Assembly: GCA_944472155.2 (NCBI GenBank)
Contig: OX235279.1
Location: 61,415,564-61,479,563 of the forward strand
Length of the DNA stretch: 64,000 nt
Source of the DNA: Trichobilharzia szidati
Taxonomy: Eukaryota; Platyhelminthes; Trematoda; Strigeidida; Schistosomatidae
Reading direction: 5' to 3'
The notes under the pieces are model-generated. The model was given only the letters and a program-made list of their open reading frames with translations. It made no database searches and was not told the DNA's origin. Position 1 is the first letter of the stretch, and each line of letters begins with the position of its first letter. A program made the translations under genes and the position numbers. Shown piece by piece: positions 26,189 through 37,897 of the stretch.

Positions 26189-26255
26189 CCAATTCATGAT
26201 GTAATGTTTTCGTTATCTTAACAATCATAGTAAAATTTATTGGCGTGTATCAATC

Positions 26256-26393
26256 AACTTGATATGATTATGAGCAGTAGTTTGTGCTTGAAACGTTATC
26301 GTTTAATATTACTGTATAATACTGTGTGATTTATCAAAATAAAATTTTATCCATAATGGAGTTATGCTCTACCAAAGTGCCGAAGTTTTATAC
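26256..26393 (+). repeat. Unclassified 140-bp repeat, copy C
   Basis: Third copy of the repeat at 7548 and 17634, more diverged (GCTTGAAACGTTATC for GCTCGAAACGTCATC). It ends at the same point (AGTTTTATACTT). Confidence 0.6.
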
Positions 26394-26439
26394 TTGTTAC
26401 ATGAAAATTTGCAAACGTCTTGTAAGTTCAATTACCTGG

Positions 26440-26615
26440 AAGCGATTTTTCATGTACCAGGGTAAAGGCCACATTTAGCATGTGCGTACTGATTAAACTA
26501 CCCAGTGGCTTATGATAAGGCAGATAGGGCGGAAGTCAAACCCCTGTCTCATCGATTGAAAACCGAATAATTAAGCCAATGAGCCAGATTTCCACTGTAA
26601 CCAAAGCAGTTGGTT
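26440..26615 (-). repeat. tRNA-related SINE, second family, copy 1
   Basis: On the minus strand TCTGGCTCATTGGCTTAA (A-box like) is followed by GGGGTTTGACTTCC (B-box like) and the body CCTGGTACATGAAAAATCGC. The body also occurs at 31296-31315. Only this short body block and the promoter-like boxes support the family, and the copies are strongly diverged. Confidence 0.5.
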
Positions 26616-26773
26616 TTATAATCTATAGTTAACATGATGAAAACTAGGAATAAATCAGCTATTCAGTCAAGTTATCAGACCGCTAAAATTATTAAAGGTT
26701 GAAACTGCAAACTAATTATTATTATAATTCATCTCTTGAGCTCTGAGTGTGAAATTGGATTTTAGCAACTCAC

Positions 26774-27010
26774 CTCTACTTCATTCTGCTCTTCGCCGTC
26801 TTTCTTAGATGGTTCCACTACTAGCCTTTCGATTTTGTTTCTGACTGACATGATTGCGTAATCCAGTCCAATACAATTAGGAAGATCATCATTATATGAG
26901 TAAAATTTGGTCACTGTGGCGGTATGTAATTCTATACATAGTGCTGCGATTTTTCCCACATAACTTATTTTTCCTGAATCTGACCTATTCCGAGTAGAAG
27001 CCATTTTCAC
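26774..27010 (-). CDS. First coding exon of an unidentified gene, divergent from UFSP2
   Basis: Open from ATG at 27010 (second ATG at 27004, MASTRNRSD) to a good donor, GAG|GTGAGT, at 26774/26773 in phase 0, giving 79 codons. The product is soluble-looking: a polar start, then KISYVGKIAALCIELHTATV, DYAIMSVRNKIERLVVEP and an acidic Lys/Glu-rich end. It could be a small helical adaptor-type protein, but no family was recognised. The start codons of this gene and UFSP2 are about 850 bp apart on opposite strands, so the two may share a promoter region. Later exons on the minus strand were not found. It could be a chance ORF, but the donor and the codon content make it a likely exon. Confidence 0.5.
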
Positions 27011-27240
27011 TGCATCTGCTTTCTGTCGCTTTTATACTACATCTGTAATCTGGGTGGCCTTAGCAGTTTCACACATCTTGCGGACAATATATATCCTCAC
27101 ACTCACTTTTGATTTTGTCAAAAAAGCACTTCGGTTGGCTGACTTTTCCAGACTGGTGTCATAATTCTTCCCCGATTCCATCGAAGACTAAGTTTATTTC
27201 CTATGTTTTTAGAGTACTTTAAAGATTTATAACAATTGAG

Positions 27241-27330
27241 TTGTTATTTTTCGGGTGGGATCGCTAGCTGCACTCACAGTTTTCCCTCTTTTTCCGAGCT
27301 CAAAACCGAATGGGAGACTAGTAAACTAGA
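27241..27330 (-). repeat. Fragment resembling the SR2-like 5' region
   Basis: GGTGGGATCGCTAGCTGCAC ... TTTCCCTC ... TAGTAAACTAGACGATG resembles 60880-60965 (GGCGGGGTTACTAGGCGCAC ... TTTCCCTTTCCCC ... TAGTAAACTAGGCGACG). The latter lies just upstream of an SR2-like endonuclease fragment on the minus strand. The similarity is patchy. Confidence 0.4.
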
Positions 27331-27867
27331 CGATGTAAGCTGATTGGCTAAATATTGGGTTGTTATTAGGAAGGGAGAAGAAGTGATCAAATTTCGCACA
27401 GATATTTTTATGAGATTGGTTAAAGCGGAAAAGTGGTTATACATATATTTTCTGGACACAAATTCTGCCCACTCAATGTAAGCGTTGACAAAGACTTAAT
27501 TGGGTGGTTAGCATTTCTTTGCCTAGTGCTTTTTCAAATTTATTACCACCGAGACTTATCTTCATGCAACGTGTAGTTCACTAATATTGAATATCTCTTT
27601 GATAATCTCATATAACTTATTTTATAGCTTCATGTAGGTATTCAATAGTATCATTCATAGTGTACAATATCTTTCACATCTTTTCATTTTTTCGGCTATC
27701 TTATTTTAAAATATCTAGATTCTGAACGATATCTATTGACGTATTTTTTGCAGGATTTAGCGTTTCTTCTAACAGTCGACTATTGGTTATATGACAGATT
27801 ACAGTAAGACCGACACAGTTTAACTGTACATGGGATTTGGCATTTGATTCTACTTTGGCTTATAACA

Positions 27868-30800
27868 ATGGAGTTGTGTGAAACTGCTTGTGGAGACCTT
27901 GGTGATTCAGAACGCTTGTTGCTGAAACTGTACACCAAGAAGCCAGTAGTCATCAGATTTTCTTCGAAAGAATCTTTATCTCAATCTTTTCAAAGGTTAA
28001 AAGTATTCTTGGCATCTGCTATCTTTATTCATGATACTCTGTGCTTATCAGCTAATTCAACCAAGCACCAGTTATCTGCGGTTTTCCAGTCTCTTCGGAA
28101 ATTGCGGAACGAAGTGAACATAATACCTCTTTTAGTATTCTTCAGTCTTGATAATAACTCCTGTGATTATACACCAACTTTAGAGGTATCTCGTTCTACC
28201 AGTGATTACTCTCATTATATAAAAATTGACTTCATTTGTGAAGTGAATCAAAATGAGATGTTTCATAATGCACTTTGTGCGAAATTATCTTCGTTTCTCG
28301 ATAGCTACCATCAAGCTATTTTGTTCCTTTGGAGCGAACTGAAGTCTCCTCCTAAAATGCTAGCATCCTATCACTATTCGATTAGTTCAGCTATGTACAG
28401 AATGTATCTACCTTGGGATATCGAAGAATCACACGAGAAAATTTGGCGTACTGCTGCCCATGAAAGTAAGTTTATTTGTATTGTGTTGTTTACTTTTCTC
28501 AGAATTAATTAACAGTGTGATTGTTTTGTCTTCTTTCGGTTAGCTTGATGGTTTTGTATAATACTGATTCTGTATACTCTCCGAACTGTAGCCAACATTT
28601 ATGAGCGTAGGAACTACAAACAAGCACAACTGATTACCACGATTTTGTTTTTTCTTCGTAGTAAATAAGGTCAGACAACACAGGTTGAGAAATGAGTTTT
28701 CTGTTCCACAACCTATTGCTATCCGTATATCAGTAATTTCATGAAATCTAAGCATGCAACTCCTTGATTTTCAAATCCGTTACTTTAACTAAGTAAAGTT
28801 AAGTAAGCACTTGTATTTGGATCTTTTATACACAACATGACGACACAAGACTTTCGTAGTTTCAGATGCCTGACTTTTGATTAGTAGTGCCTGTGGGTGT
28901 GTGTAACACGATATGTGGAACTCAGATTTCACTATGAATCCATTAGAGTAGTTTTAGGAAAATACGGAATGTATTTGACTAGCCTGAGATAAGAAAATGT
29001 CTACTTAGTGATAGGATGTACTTAAGAACAGTATCATTAGGAGAAGTGGTAGTTAAAACTAAGAAAGACGCAAAGATAAAAATTGCTGATTTTTTTCTTT
29101 ACACTGTGGGAGTCAGAATTTTATTGCAACGCTTGGAAAAGAGAAAAATTAAGTTTTGTGTGAATATGTCTGCGCAAGACATAACCGTGACCTTTTGAAG
29201 AATGTTCTTGTGTTCTGTGAGTATAACGAATCTTGTAGCTAGTTGCAGGTAGTTTTGAAGTAAGTCAGGATATACTCTTTATGACCACTCCTGTCCACAT
29301 CTGCTTTATTGGTTTTTCAAGGGAAATTATTGTCATCTCAATAAATCAATTATTTGTGAGGATACGCTTTCAGCCTCCTAAAACAATACATATTCATATT
29401 CTGACGATAGTTGGATTTTTCTTGCTACTGTTCGATTGGCATTTCTGGTACAATTGAATCTCTGAAATCAGTAGTATCAGTGATTGTAACCCGTAGGGGC
29501 ATTACTGTGTTACGAATTCAATCATGTCAAAATACTCGTTGATTACTGTCTATAGGCTTTGAGTTTCTTAGTAAGCCTAAATATACAAACTTTCAGGTTT
29601 TGTTTGCAAGTAACTACAGGCAATGTAGTAGCAATGTGTGACTAGATACAATACTTGAGCAATTATTTCACTAAAATGTGGAAGAGGTGGTTGGTGCCAA
29701 GCAGTTTTATGATCTAGCAAATCTGTCTGGATTGCACAATCAGTGGATTAAAAGAATTCATAAATTTGGGTCGCTCTTGATCCTATTTTTCAAGTGAATA
29801 GTATATTTGTATTGGTTCATAATTAAAGTCTATAAAGCAAACTAATAATATAGGATTTCAAGTTTCTTTTTGTTTCGTTTAAATTATTTCTGAAGATTCA
29901 AAAAATACTTGCCAAGGATGAAAACTATGTGTCTTTAACGTGATTAAACAAGGTTAATAATTAAACTTTGTATTCACTAATTTGTCCTCTCTTAATTCTT
30001 CACTATACTTTGTTTCTCAGTTGTAATGAAGGCTGTTCTGTTTGGCATTAGACATCATGTTGCCTTGGTGAATATCAATAAACTATAAAATACAGTGATT
30101 TCTTCATGTATATTACGAGCGTCTATTGTTTTCAGAAAATAAGGGCAATGTTATGTATACACATGTGCGAAACTAGATGTCGCACATTGTTAGAAGTGGC
30201 TCTTTGATTCAAGCACTCAACTTCTACCCATCCATCATTCGGATCCCACTCCACACACTTCAACTCCCACACCATAAGTGTGACGCAGCCTGTTTCACGA
30301 AAAATCTGTTCCAGGAGTTTAACAACGTAAATCGTTGGACATCACTGAAGTAGTCCATAACTACCTGAATCCTACTGAAGTTCCATGTCTACTGATCAAG
30401 AAACAATTCATCCAACTAGTTAATTATCACTAATTATGTATGTATTGTCGTCCAGTAACCTGAAGCCATTGCAGTACGCCTAAAGACTCAGTGATTCAGA
30501 CTTCAAGATAATGTAAAGAAATAAAATGTAGGTAATACTAATCTCAAGGATAATATTGAATATCTTACAGAGCTGCACCAATCGTGACCATTTTGCATTC
30601 TGGTGATGAGTTTGAAGAGTTAATATTTCTTAACTTCCAAATACAGACCGTGATTCCATAGAGTGGACCTCGCATATCTCAAACATATTTGTTTTTCCTC
30701 TTTTCCTATATTTGCCATAAGGCGACGGTTTTTCCAAGGCCTCTTTTTTACAGCATTTTTCAGTTTTCTGTGTAAATTAAAATTCCTCTGACTTAGGAAA

Positions 30801-33800
30801 TCGCAACCTATTCAGTAATTTATTCGTTTCAATGGAATTTTGTAATATCTGCTCTTATTTCCCATTGCACTGCTAATGATATATGCAACAAAGAGGAATG
30901 CTTGACTGTTGTAGGGAGTTTTGTGTTGATCAGTTAGTCTTCTTAGTGGCATGATGATTGGACTACCAAATAATATTGCGTCAAACCATTTGTATCGTTG
31001 AGCGTATCGAAGAAAGAAACTGAAAGTGTATACTGCATGTTTTAAATGAGTAGAGGCAATTGGTAAGATGATCATCACTACAAAATGCACTAGTGACAAT
31101 TCTCTTAACTTGCAGATTACATTGCAAACTTGATTGATACAATTTAGTTAGCACCAGGTTGGGATATGGCTTAGTGGCACTCAACTTGCAGTCAACGGGT
31201 CACGAGTTCGAGTCCTGCCTCACGTACTTCAGCCTAGGCGATTGGGTAATGCCACCAACCCTCACACGATGAGTGTGGCTGTTAGCCTGGTACATGAAAA
31301 ATCGGTTCCGCCTAATTTAGCTATGATACTAATAATTAGTGAGCACTATGAACTTGGAACCATGAAAACGGTTAATCCTCAGTGATCGATCGTTATGTGC
31401 TACATGTAATGTTCTTTCCAACTAATTACTTAATGTGTTGTGTATATAAAGATGCGTAACAAGATAGCGTACTCTTGATAAATTGTAATATACTGCATAA
31501 TTCGGGGTTACTACAGTTTCTGATTTTTAACATACCTCCGGACAATGTCACGATGCAATCATTATTGGACTCCGTAGCATTCTTCTAAGTCTGCTATTCA
31601 GTAGCGCAATCAAACCATTAATTTTCTATCTGCCCCTTTGTGTGCTTTCCTGTCCGTTATTATTACTGCTCCATGGTATTCCAGTTCACCACACTCTGTG
31701 ACCACTTTCCAGGTAAAATGTCAGTCGTATTACCCAGAGTCTCTTAACACTAAAGTTTAAGTGGTGAGGTAATATGTCTGGCCCTCGCACAAAAAGCGTG
31801 TATAGAGATGCACTGGATTAAGTTTTGATTCATTGTGATTTCTGTATTAAACAGGCATGAGTTTTCATTTTGAAACTAATCAATAGGTCTACTTTAGAAA
31901 CGGGTAACCTTTAAAATACGATTCTCAGCGCTGCTATGTTTCATTGAAAATTCCTGCAGTGATTCTCTATGGACGTAAATTGTTCGGTACAAACCTGACT
32001 CGTTGGTTGTGGCACTTACTTTACAACCAACAGGGTCTTGTTCTAAACTGTGCATTTTGGTAGTACCACATAACCTGACTCACTCAATATCGCTGAAAAC
32101 CCACCACATAAAATACCCGTACTAAGTAAGTAGTGGCATTCTTATCATAATGACAATTATTATTTCTGAAACTTGTCAGAGACGCAACACTGGAATCATT
32201 GATTAAAGTAATACAGTTCAAGATAATTTATTGACATGGGAAACCTGGCACTTCTGAGTTCAGTCATCTGGCACTAGGAAAGTGTCACCAACAAAAAAAA
32301 AAAAACACTACTCCGTGTTTCTTAGTGGTTAGTGGCCCACATCTATCCCACTTAATTATCCTAAAGTCGTAGGAATTCATTGCGATTTCCTGCGCGCGCC
32401 ACTCCTATTAAGTACTCTTACCGAGAACATCTGTGGAACAGTCTAAAAGAAGCGTGAATCAAGCATCTAGTGAAGTAGTTTGACTTTCAGTATCGCAGTG
32501 TCGCCAAAATGTACACTGACATATAGTTTATACTTACCGCGTCTAGAGAAAGGATCACCAGTATCCATAACCATAAGCTGTTTTCTAATAGACAGTGGAG
32601 TGTAAATCACGTTTCTCAAATTGTCGAAAACCTGGGTAACGATTCATGGAAGTATTTCAAAAGGCTATTTGGTAGAGTATTTAGTTTTGTGTGTGAGAGT
32701 ACTGCGGCTGCAAAAGGTCTTTCATTATATTCATAAGAGTTATTATATGTGTTTAAAAGTGATAAAGTAATGTAAGAATTCAAGTGTAAGAAGTTTCTAC
32801 TAACTATCTTACAGACAATATAGTATTCCAACGTGGCGTAATATGATATATCTCGGTTTTTTTTATGGTTTAGACTTTTTACTTGTCATACATTATCAGA
32901 CAGCTTACATGACTGCTATTTGCTGGTTTTTTCTTTTGAAGAGTACGGTTTCTCGCTTGACACTCCTCTGTTTCGACGAGGCCAAGCTCTTCATCCGGTT
33001 CCTAGGCTATTTGAATGGCTTGGTCCATCTTCTGATCTCCTTGTTTCTCCACATGAAGTTGTTAAACATTCTCCTAATTTGGGCACAACTTACCTTGTCA
33101 ACGGTCGCTATACTTACAAACATTACCTACAGGTATGTGTAATATTTATAATGCGCATTGTATAATGATATATTTATACAATAATATGTGTAGTTTTCAA
33201 CCAGGCCAACTCACTGACAGTTGTTTGATATTTCTATGAGTGTGCTCAACAGTAAAAGCCCCCTATGACAGTTTTTTTCTTTTCACATATAAAGTTGTCT
33301 GTACTTTGCTAAACACATTTTTCCTTCGCGATCTTCTTTAAGCTTAATATTCATAGTACTTCTTTTTATCACAAATGTCTTTGTATATTCTAAGAGGTTA
33401 AACTATACCTCATCTACAAATAAATAGAGACAATAGATAAAGTTTATACTTGTTTAAATAACTTCAAATGTGTTGATGATTATAATGTTCGCTGGCAAAT
33501 TTATTTTGGTTATTTTTCTACATATGTAGCTCATGTGTTGCTGACGGAAAAATGTCAAGTAGAATAAATCATTTTGTTATTGATACGAAAACTGATTTTT
33601 AGAGTGTTCCATTCCGTTTTATTAGATATCTGAGAATATACGATCTTTACAACTGACTATATAAGTGACTGATCAACATTAGAAATTTTCTATCTGAAAG
33701 TGATGGTCATGCAACAATGAATTATGTGAATTATTGCCTACATACTCTTAACTTCATATTCTACTAGACAGACGTTTCGGGGATTCAGTCTGTATGTAAG

Positions 33801-36469
33801 TTTCTGCGTAGTTTAAAAAGAACAATGATTAATATTATCATCAGAACATTGGTAAATAACAGTTGGATGAGATTCATAATAAAATGAGATTGGTTTGTAG
33901 GGATTTGATTGGTTACAGGATTTCATCATGAGCTGACATCAGTTAGAGAACCATTGGAAAACCTGGGAGTACTGGACAGCTGTTTCGTCCTAGTTTGGGA
34001 GTCTTCATCAATACACACCCACCGGGATTCAAACCCTGGACCTTCTGGTTACAAGGCGAGCTCGTATACCATTAAGCCACTGGGACCCGATCTAATGGTC
34101 CATGAATTCTAACTTCTGCCAATTCACGACATAGCGCGACCCCTAGCCAATGTCTTCGGCGAGTATTTGTCCTCGTTTATCTTTAATATTAGTTAGTCAA
34201 GAGAATACAACAAACAGTTGTAGTTAACGCTTATGTACACATTGCTAGAATTAACTTTTTGAATTCCAAAGAAAAAGGAGAAATATAAGAGTAATCCATT
34301 AATTGTTGTATTTCTAAAGGGAATATTGAGTATAAACTATGTGGAGCCTTTGTGAAGTCGCTCGTTGTGTGAAGTTTTCGGCAAGTTATGAGATATTCCG
34401 ACTCCTGAGATTTTAATTCAACAAGTTGCACAGTAGTTTAGGTCCATTTACTTTAATTGTCACTCAAAGTTTAATGTATGAATCCACAAGTAATTGCTAG
34501 ACTGCACCCCATCTACACACAATAATGGCAGAAGTCCTCTAAAGTGTTCCTAAAAACTAAATGAATCATGTATACCTTGAAATGAAAAAGGAAAAAAAGA
34601 ACAGATTATTTTAAGCCGGTTATTTGATTTGTAATATCGGTAAGAAATTAGTGATTTATGCGTTTCAAAGTAAGTGATTATTATGTTCATATTTAGGATG
34701 ATATAGATGACAAAAACTGGGGCTGTGCATATCGGTCACTGCAAACTCTAATATCATGGCTTATGTGGCAAGGTGAAATTACTCCAGGTCCACTACCTTC
34801 TCTCAAAGATATTCAAAACTCCCTTGTTCGTTTTGGAGACAAACCAAAAAATTTTGTTGGCAGTGGCCAGTGGATTGGTTCTCTTGAGGTAAGTGAAATA
34901 ACTGATTTCTAATCTAAAATATGGTTTTTCATTCATCATTTTTAGGGATTTAAAGTTGAATATTTCCCATATATGTCTTGTTCTGCTCTCTGGTATTTCT
35001 ACTACTGCATTATTACTGGTCTTTGTAATCATAATAACCATGTTTCAATCACCTTTTTTTAAGTACTCAGTGATGAATGTTGAATGTCATTGAAACATTA
35101 ATTCCATTGTATCATAAATTATTATTAGTTCATAAATGCTAATTTTACGTCTCAGGTAATTTAAACACTTAACCTCTGTTAAAAAAATTGCATCCATATT
35201 ACTTAAGAAGCGTTATCCATTTTCATAGACGTGTATATGCTATACAAAGATCCGCCTTCATAGGATACTGAAGTATGAAACTGTTTGCGTTTAGTATATC
35301 TTTATGAATTTTTATAGTGAGTAATACGACACCAATTTTTAGCTGTAGTCATTATGCAGATGTCCAAATAGCCTGTAAGTTAAGTATAAAATACGATAAG
35401 GAACAGTTTTAAAGTCGAGTAAATATAAACTTGGTACAAAATGCGTACCGAGCAAAGCATTACAAAAGTCAATATGATAACAAAATAAAGAACACAATCA
35501 CAAGGTACATTATAAAGAGCATCTATCACCTTCAATCACTTTAGTAAAATAAAAAGGTTGAATCGTGTTCACCACTGGTTTTGGATTCTAACCATATTTG
35601 ACAACATCCCATCTGTTACATGTCTCATAGGATTCTGTGGAGGTGACACTCACATGAATAAGCACTCGACTTCCAACCACTAGTTCCCTGGTTCAAATCC
35701 CCTGCCTACTTCACCCTAGATCCACTGTACTCATATATAATGTGAATTGTAAGTGTTGTTACCATGTAGTAATCATTTTATGAGGTGTGTGCATGTCATT
35801 TCTGTATTAGTTTTATGCCTCAAATGTACTGCATTATTTTGGACTGTATAAGGTGTGACATCTGCTTTCATCAGCATTATGTTAGTTGTCTTGTTAGAGA
35901 AATTGTAACAACTAAGGCTCATTTTTTTAATATTTCAAATAAAATGTAATCAAAGTTTGTTGACAGTCATTTCCATCACATGGGCGGTATTATTTTATTT
36001 AATAATATATGTTGGAGATTAATAATAATTTGATCCAAGTTTTCAGTTATTCAAATTACATATTTTTATACTTTTCATTTGTCTCTGTGTTCAGGTTAGC
36101 TACTGTTTACAAGAGTTATACAACATACAGTGTCGCCTGTTACATATTCCACAGGGATCGCAAATGACTCAGCTAGCAGCACCTGCTCTTGCACAACACT
36201 TCACTTCCGGTGGGGGTCCAGTCATGGTAGGTGGTGGTCAACTGGCTCATACCATTATCGGTGTCCAGTTATGTGAATCAACACCAAACAGTACTGAGAC
36301 TTCATCGTGTCGTTATTTAATACTTGATCCTCACTATACTGGTCCATTTGGAAACATTAAAATTATTACAGAAAAAGGTTGGTGTGGTTGGAAACCACAA
36401 AGTTTCTGGAAGCCGAATGTTCATTATAATCTTTGCTTTTTACCGCCAATCAGAAAGAATTGTGTATAA
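27868..36469 (+). CDS. UFSP2: UFM1-specific peptidase 2, four exons, complete
   Basis: Exons are 27868-28465, 32942-33132, 34697-34888 and 36095-36469. Phases 1, 0 and 0 join to 451 aa (human UFSP2 has 469). An in-frame ATG at 27844 would add eight residues. The enzyme is a C78-family cysteine protease that matures UFM1 and removes it from targets, mainly at the endoplasmic reticulum. The catalytic domain shows DDKNWGCAYRSLQT (Cys273), GDKPKNFVGSGQWIGSLE, GGGPVMVGGGQLAHTIIGV, LILDPHYTG (Asp405, His407), EKGWCGWKPQSFW and YNLCFLPP at the end. All expected catalytic residues are present. Exon 1 encodes the divergent N-terminal domain. Exon 2 holds the FRRGQALHPVPRLFEWLG and YLVNGRYTYKHYLQ linker. 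Introns 1 and 3 host SINEs and a duplicated segment. AATAAA follows at 36594. Confidence 0.95.
30195..30335 (+). repeat. tRNA-related SINE, second family, diverged copy in UFSP2 intron 1
   Basis: CACTCAACTTCTAC ... CTTCAACTCC...CACCATAAGTGTGACGCAGCC ... CACGAAAAATCTGTTCCAGG parallels 31165-31320 (CACTCAACTTGCAG ... GATGAGTGTGGCTGTTAGCC ... CATGAAAAATCGGTTCC). The order of blocks is kept, but identity is low. Confidence 0.4.
31150..31345 (+). repeat. tRNA-related SINE, second family, best copy
   Basis: Located in UFSP2 intron 1. GGGATATGGCTTAGTGGCAC (A-box like) and GAGTTCGAGTCCTG (B-box) form a tRNA-like head. The body CTGGTACATGAAAAATCGG is shared with 26440-26615. The head differs from that of the SINEs at 6.4, 12.1 and 18.4 kb, so this is a second family. 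Confidence 0.55.
33901..34088 (-). repeat. Sm-alpha-like SINE with tRNA head and hammerhead-like core
   Basis: On the minus strand the element starts CGGGTCCCAGTGGCTTAATG (A-box like), has a B-box GGGTTTGAATCCCGG, then GATGA, a hairpin around CTCCCAAACTAGGA, and GAAACAGCTGTC. This is the layout of the hammerhead ribozyme described in schistosome Sm-alpha repeats: core GATGA...GAAAC with a minimal CAG/CTG stem III before the GTC cleavage site. The core has TTGATGA where CTGATGA is required, so activity is doubtful. It lies in UFSP2 intron 2, antisense to the gene. A partial second copy is at 631-760. Confidence 0.75.
35074..35312 (+). repeat. 240-bp segment duplicated in inverted orientation at 46741-46984
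   Basis: Located in UFSP2 intron 3, about 185 bp after exon 3. Read against the reverse complement of 46741-46984 I count about two differences (T/C in the ATTATTATTAG block and one extra A in an A run), so identity is about 99%. No terminal inverted repeats or target duplications were seen at its ends. The partner lies inside the Mutator-like element. Confidence 0.85.
35640..35775 (+). repeat. tRNA-related SINE fragment in UFSP2 intron 3
   Basis: ATAAGCACTCGACTTCCAAC, a B-box-like GGTTCAAATCCCC and CTACTTCACCCTAG follow the order seen at 31165-31230. The A-box region is poor. Confidence 0.4.
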
Positions 36470-36593
36470 AATTATCTTCTTTCAAGTTTAAATGTTTTTC
36501 ACTGGTAGACTGTGATTCCCACTTATTTCTTTCAACTTGAATATTTTTATTTATCTTGCATAATTACTTCTTATCAAAATAATATTTTTTTTA

Positions 36594-36599
36594 AATAAA
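36594..36599 (+). terminator. Poly(A) signal of UFSP2
   Basis: AATAAA about 125 nt after the TAA of UFSP2. Confidence 0.6.
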
Positions 36600-37897
36600 A
36601 GTATTCTAGGTGTGTACTTATCTCCCAATGCACCCAAACCCTTTGTTATAAACCATATTTAACCGCGTATCTGGAGAACAACATCTAGTCGTGCAGTATA
36701 AGTACCCGTAGATGTAGGTTGTGAATATTTATAACCCTTGTATTGTAGGCTAAATCACTTTTGTATTTGAGAATTTCTTCTCACAACGTCCTCGACGTTG
36801 TGGTTTCTTATGCCATTCTCGTGAAATAACTTCACGAAAAGTAAGACTAGCAATAAAATTAGCGCAAATATTAGTCACCGTAGCCACTGTGTGTATCGCA
36901 TTTTGAGCTGTGAGACAAACGTAAATAATATGTTTGAAACTCTAAAATCCGAAACAATTAAAATCCAGTACCTAACGCTTGGATCTCATAGTATCTTAAT
37001 TGTTGGAATGTTCCATTCTAAGTTACACATTGTTAAGCAGTGTACCAGAGGTGAAGATGAAGGAAGCTTTCATTGTAAAATAATTATTCCCGATAACTTA
37101 TAATACGGTATTATTTATATCTAAAATACTTAGTCCAACGGTTCGCATTTAGTGAGTGATAAAATTAACATGGCGTGACACTAACTGTAGGTATGAATAG
37201 AACTATGTTGATGAAACTCCTCCGCCAACTAAGAACGTATTTCTAAACAAATATGCAGAAGAAATATTACCTTTTCTGAGAAGTCCTCCCAATGGCATCG
37301 TACGTCAAATACAAGTGGAGCGCAAATGGTAAGCGCCCCAGCGTGCGTCCGAGGGTCAAGTAGGGGAGATTAAGGCTTGTAGAAAGTCGCGGAACCAGTT
37401 AAAGGTGATAGAAGAGAGTCAAGTGCAATAGAAATTAGGCACTGCAGCCCTACATTTTCAGTGATAACACAACGACTGAATTGTAGATAATGATGATTTC
37501 GTCAAGTTTCAAAACTCCGAGTCCGGGGGCTATTGTTGTCTACGCTTGGCTTTTTATGTGTTCTTAGTTGGTGAAAACGTATGTCTATAGAGTGTTACAA
37601 CTTGACCTTGTAGATTTATTTCACAGTTGAATAACAGCAAACCTAACTACCTTACTCCAGACTGGCTTTACAGATATACTGACTTTCATTCACCGATCAT
37701 AAGTGTCACATTATCGTTTTTATTAAATCACTGTTAGTACGATTTATTCTCTTTTAACGTGTATTTGAAAAGAATTTACCTAATTTCGCTTGAAAAAGTT
37801 ATTCACTGAAGTTGTTGATAGAAAGGGATAACTTCGTAACACCTTGCTTCACTAAGAGAACATCGGCCTAAGTATGGTTCCCTCAGCCGCATTTTTC
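36600..37897. other. Intergenic region
   Basis: No gene recognised between UFSP2 and the Gypsy element. A 70-codon ORF at 36891-37103 has no motif. Confidence 0.4.

Noticed and set aside
26015..26221. 68-codon ORF with Tyr/Ile repeats
   Set aside because: It is the translation of a TA microsatellite.
36891..37103. 70-codon ORF downstream of UFSP2
   Set aside because: No recognisable domain, no splice or poly(A) support; probably chance.
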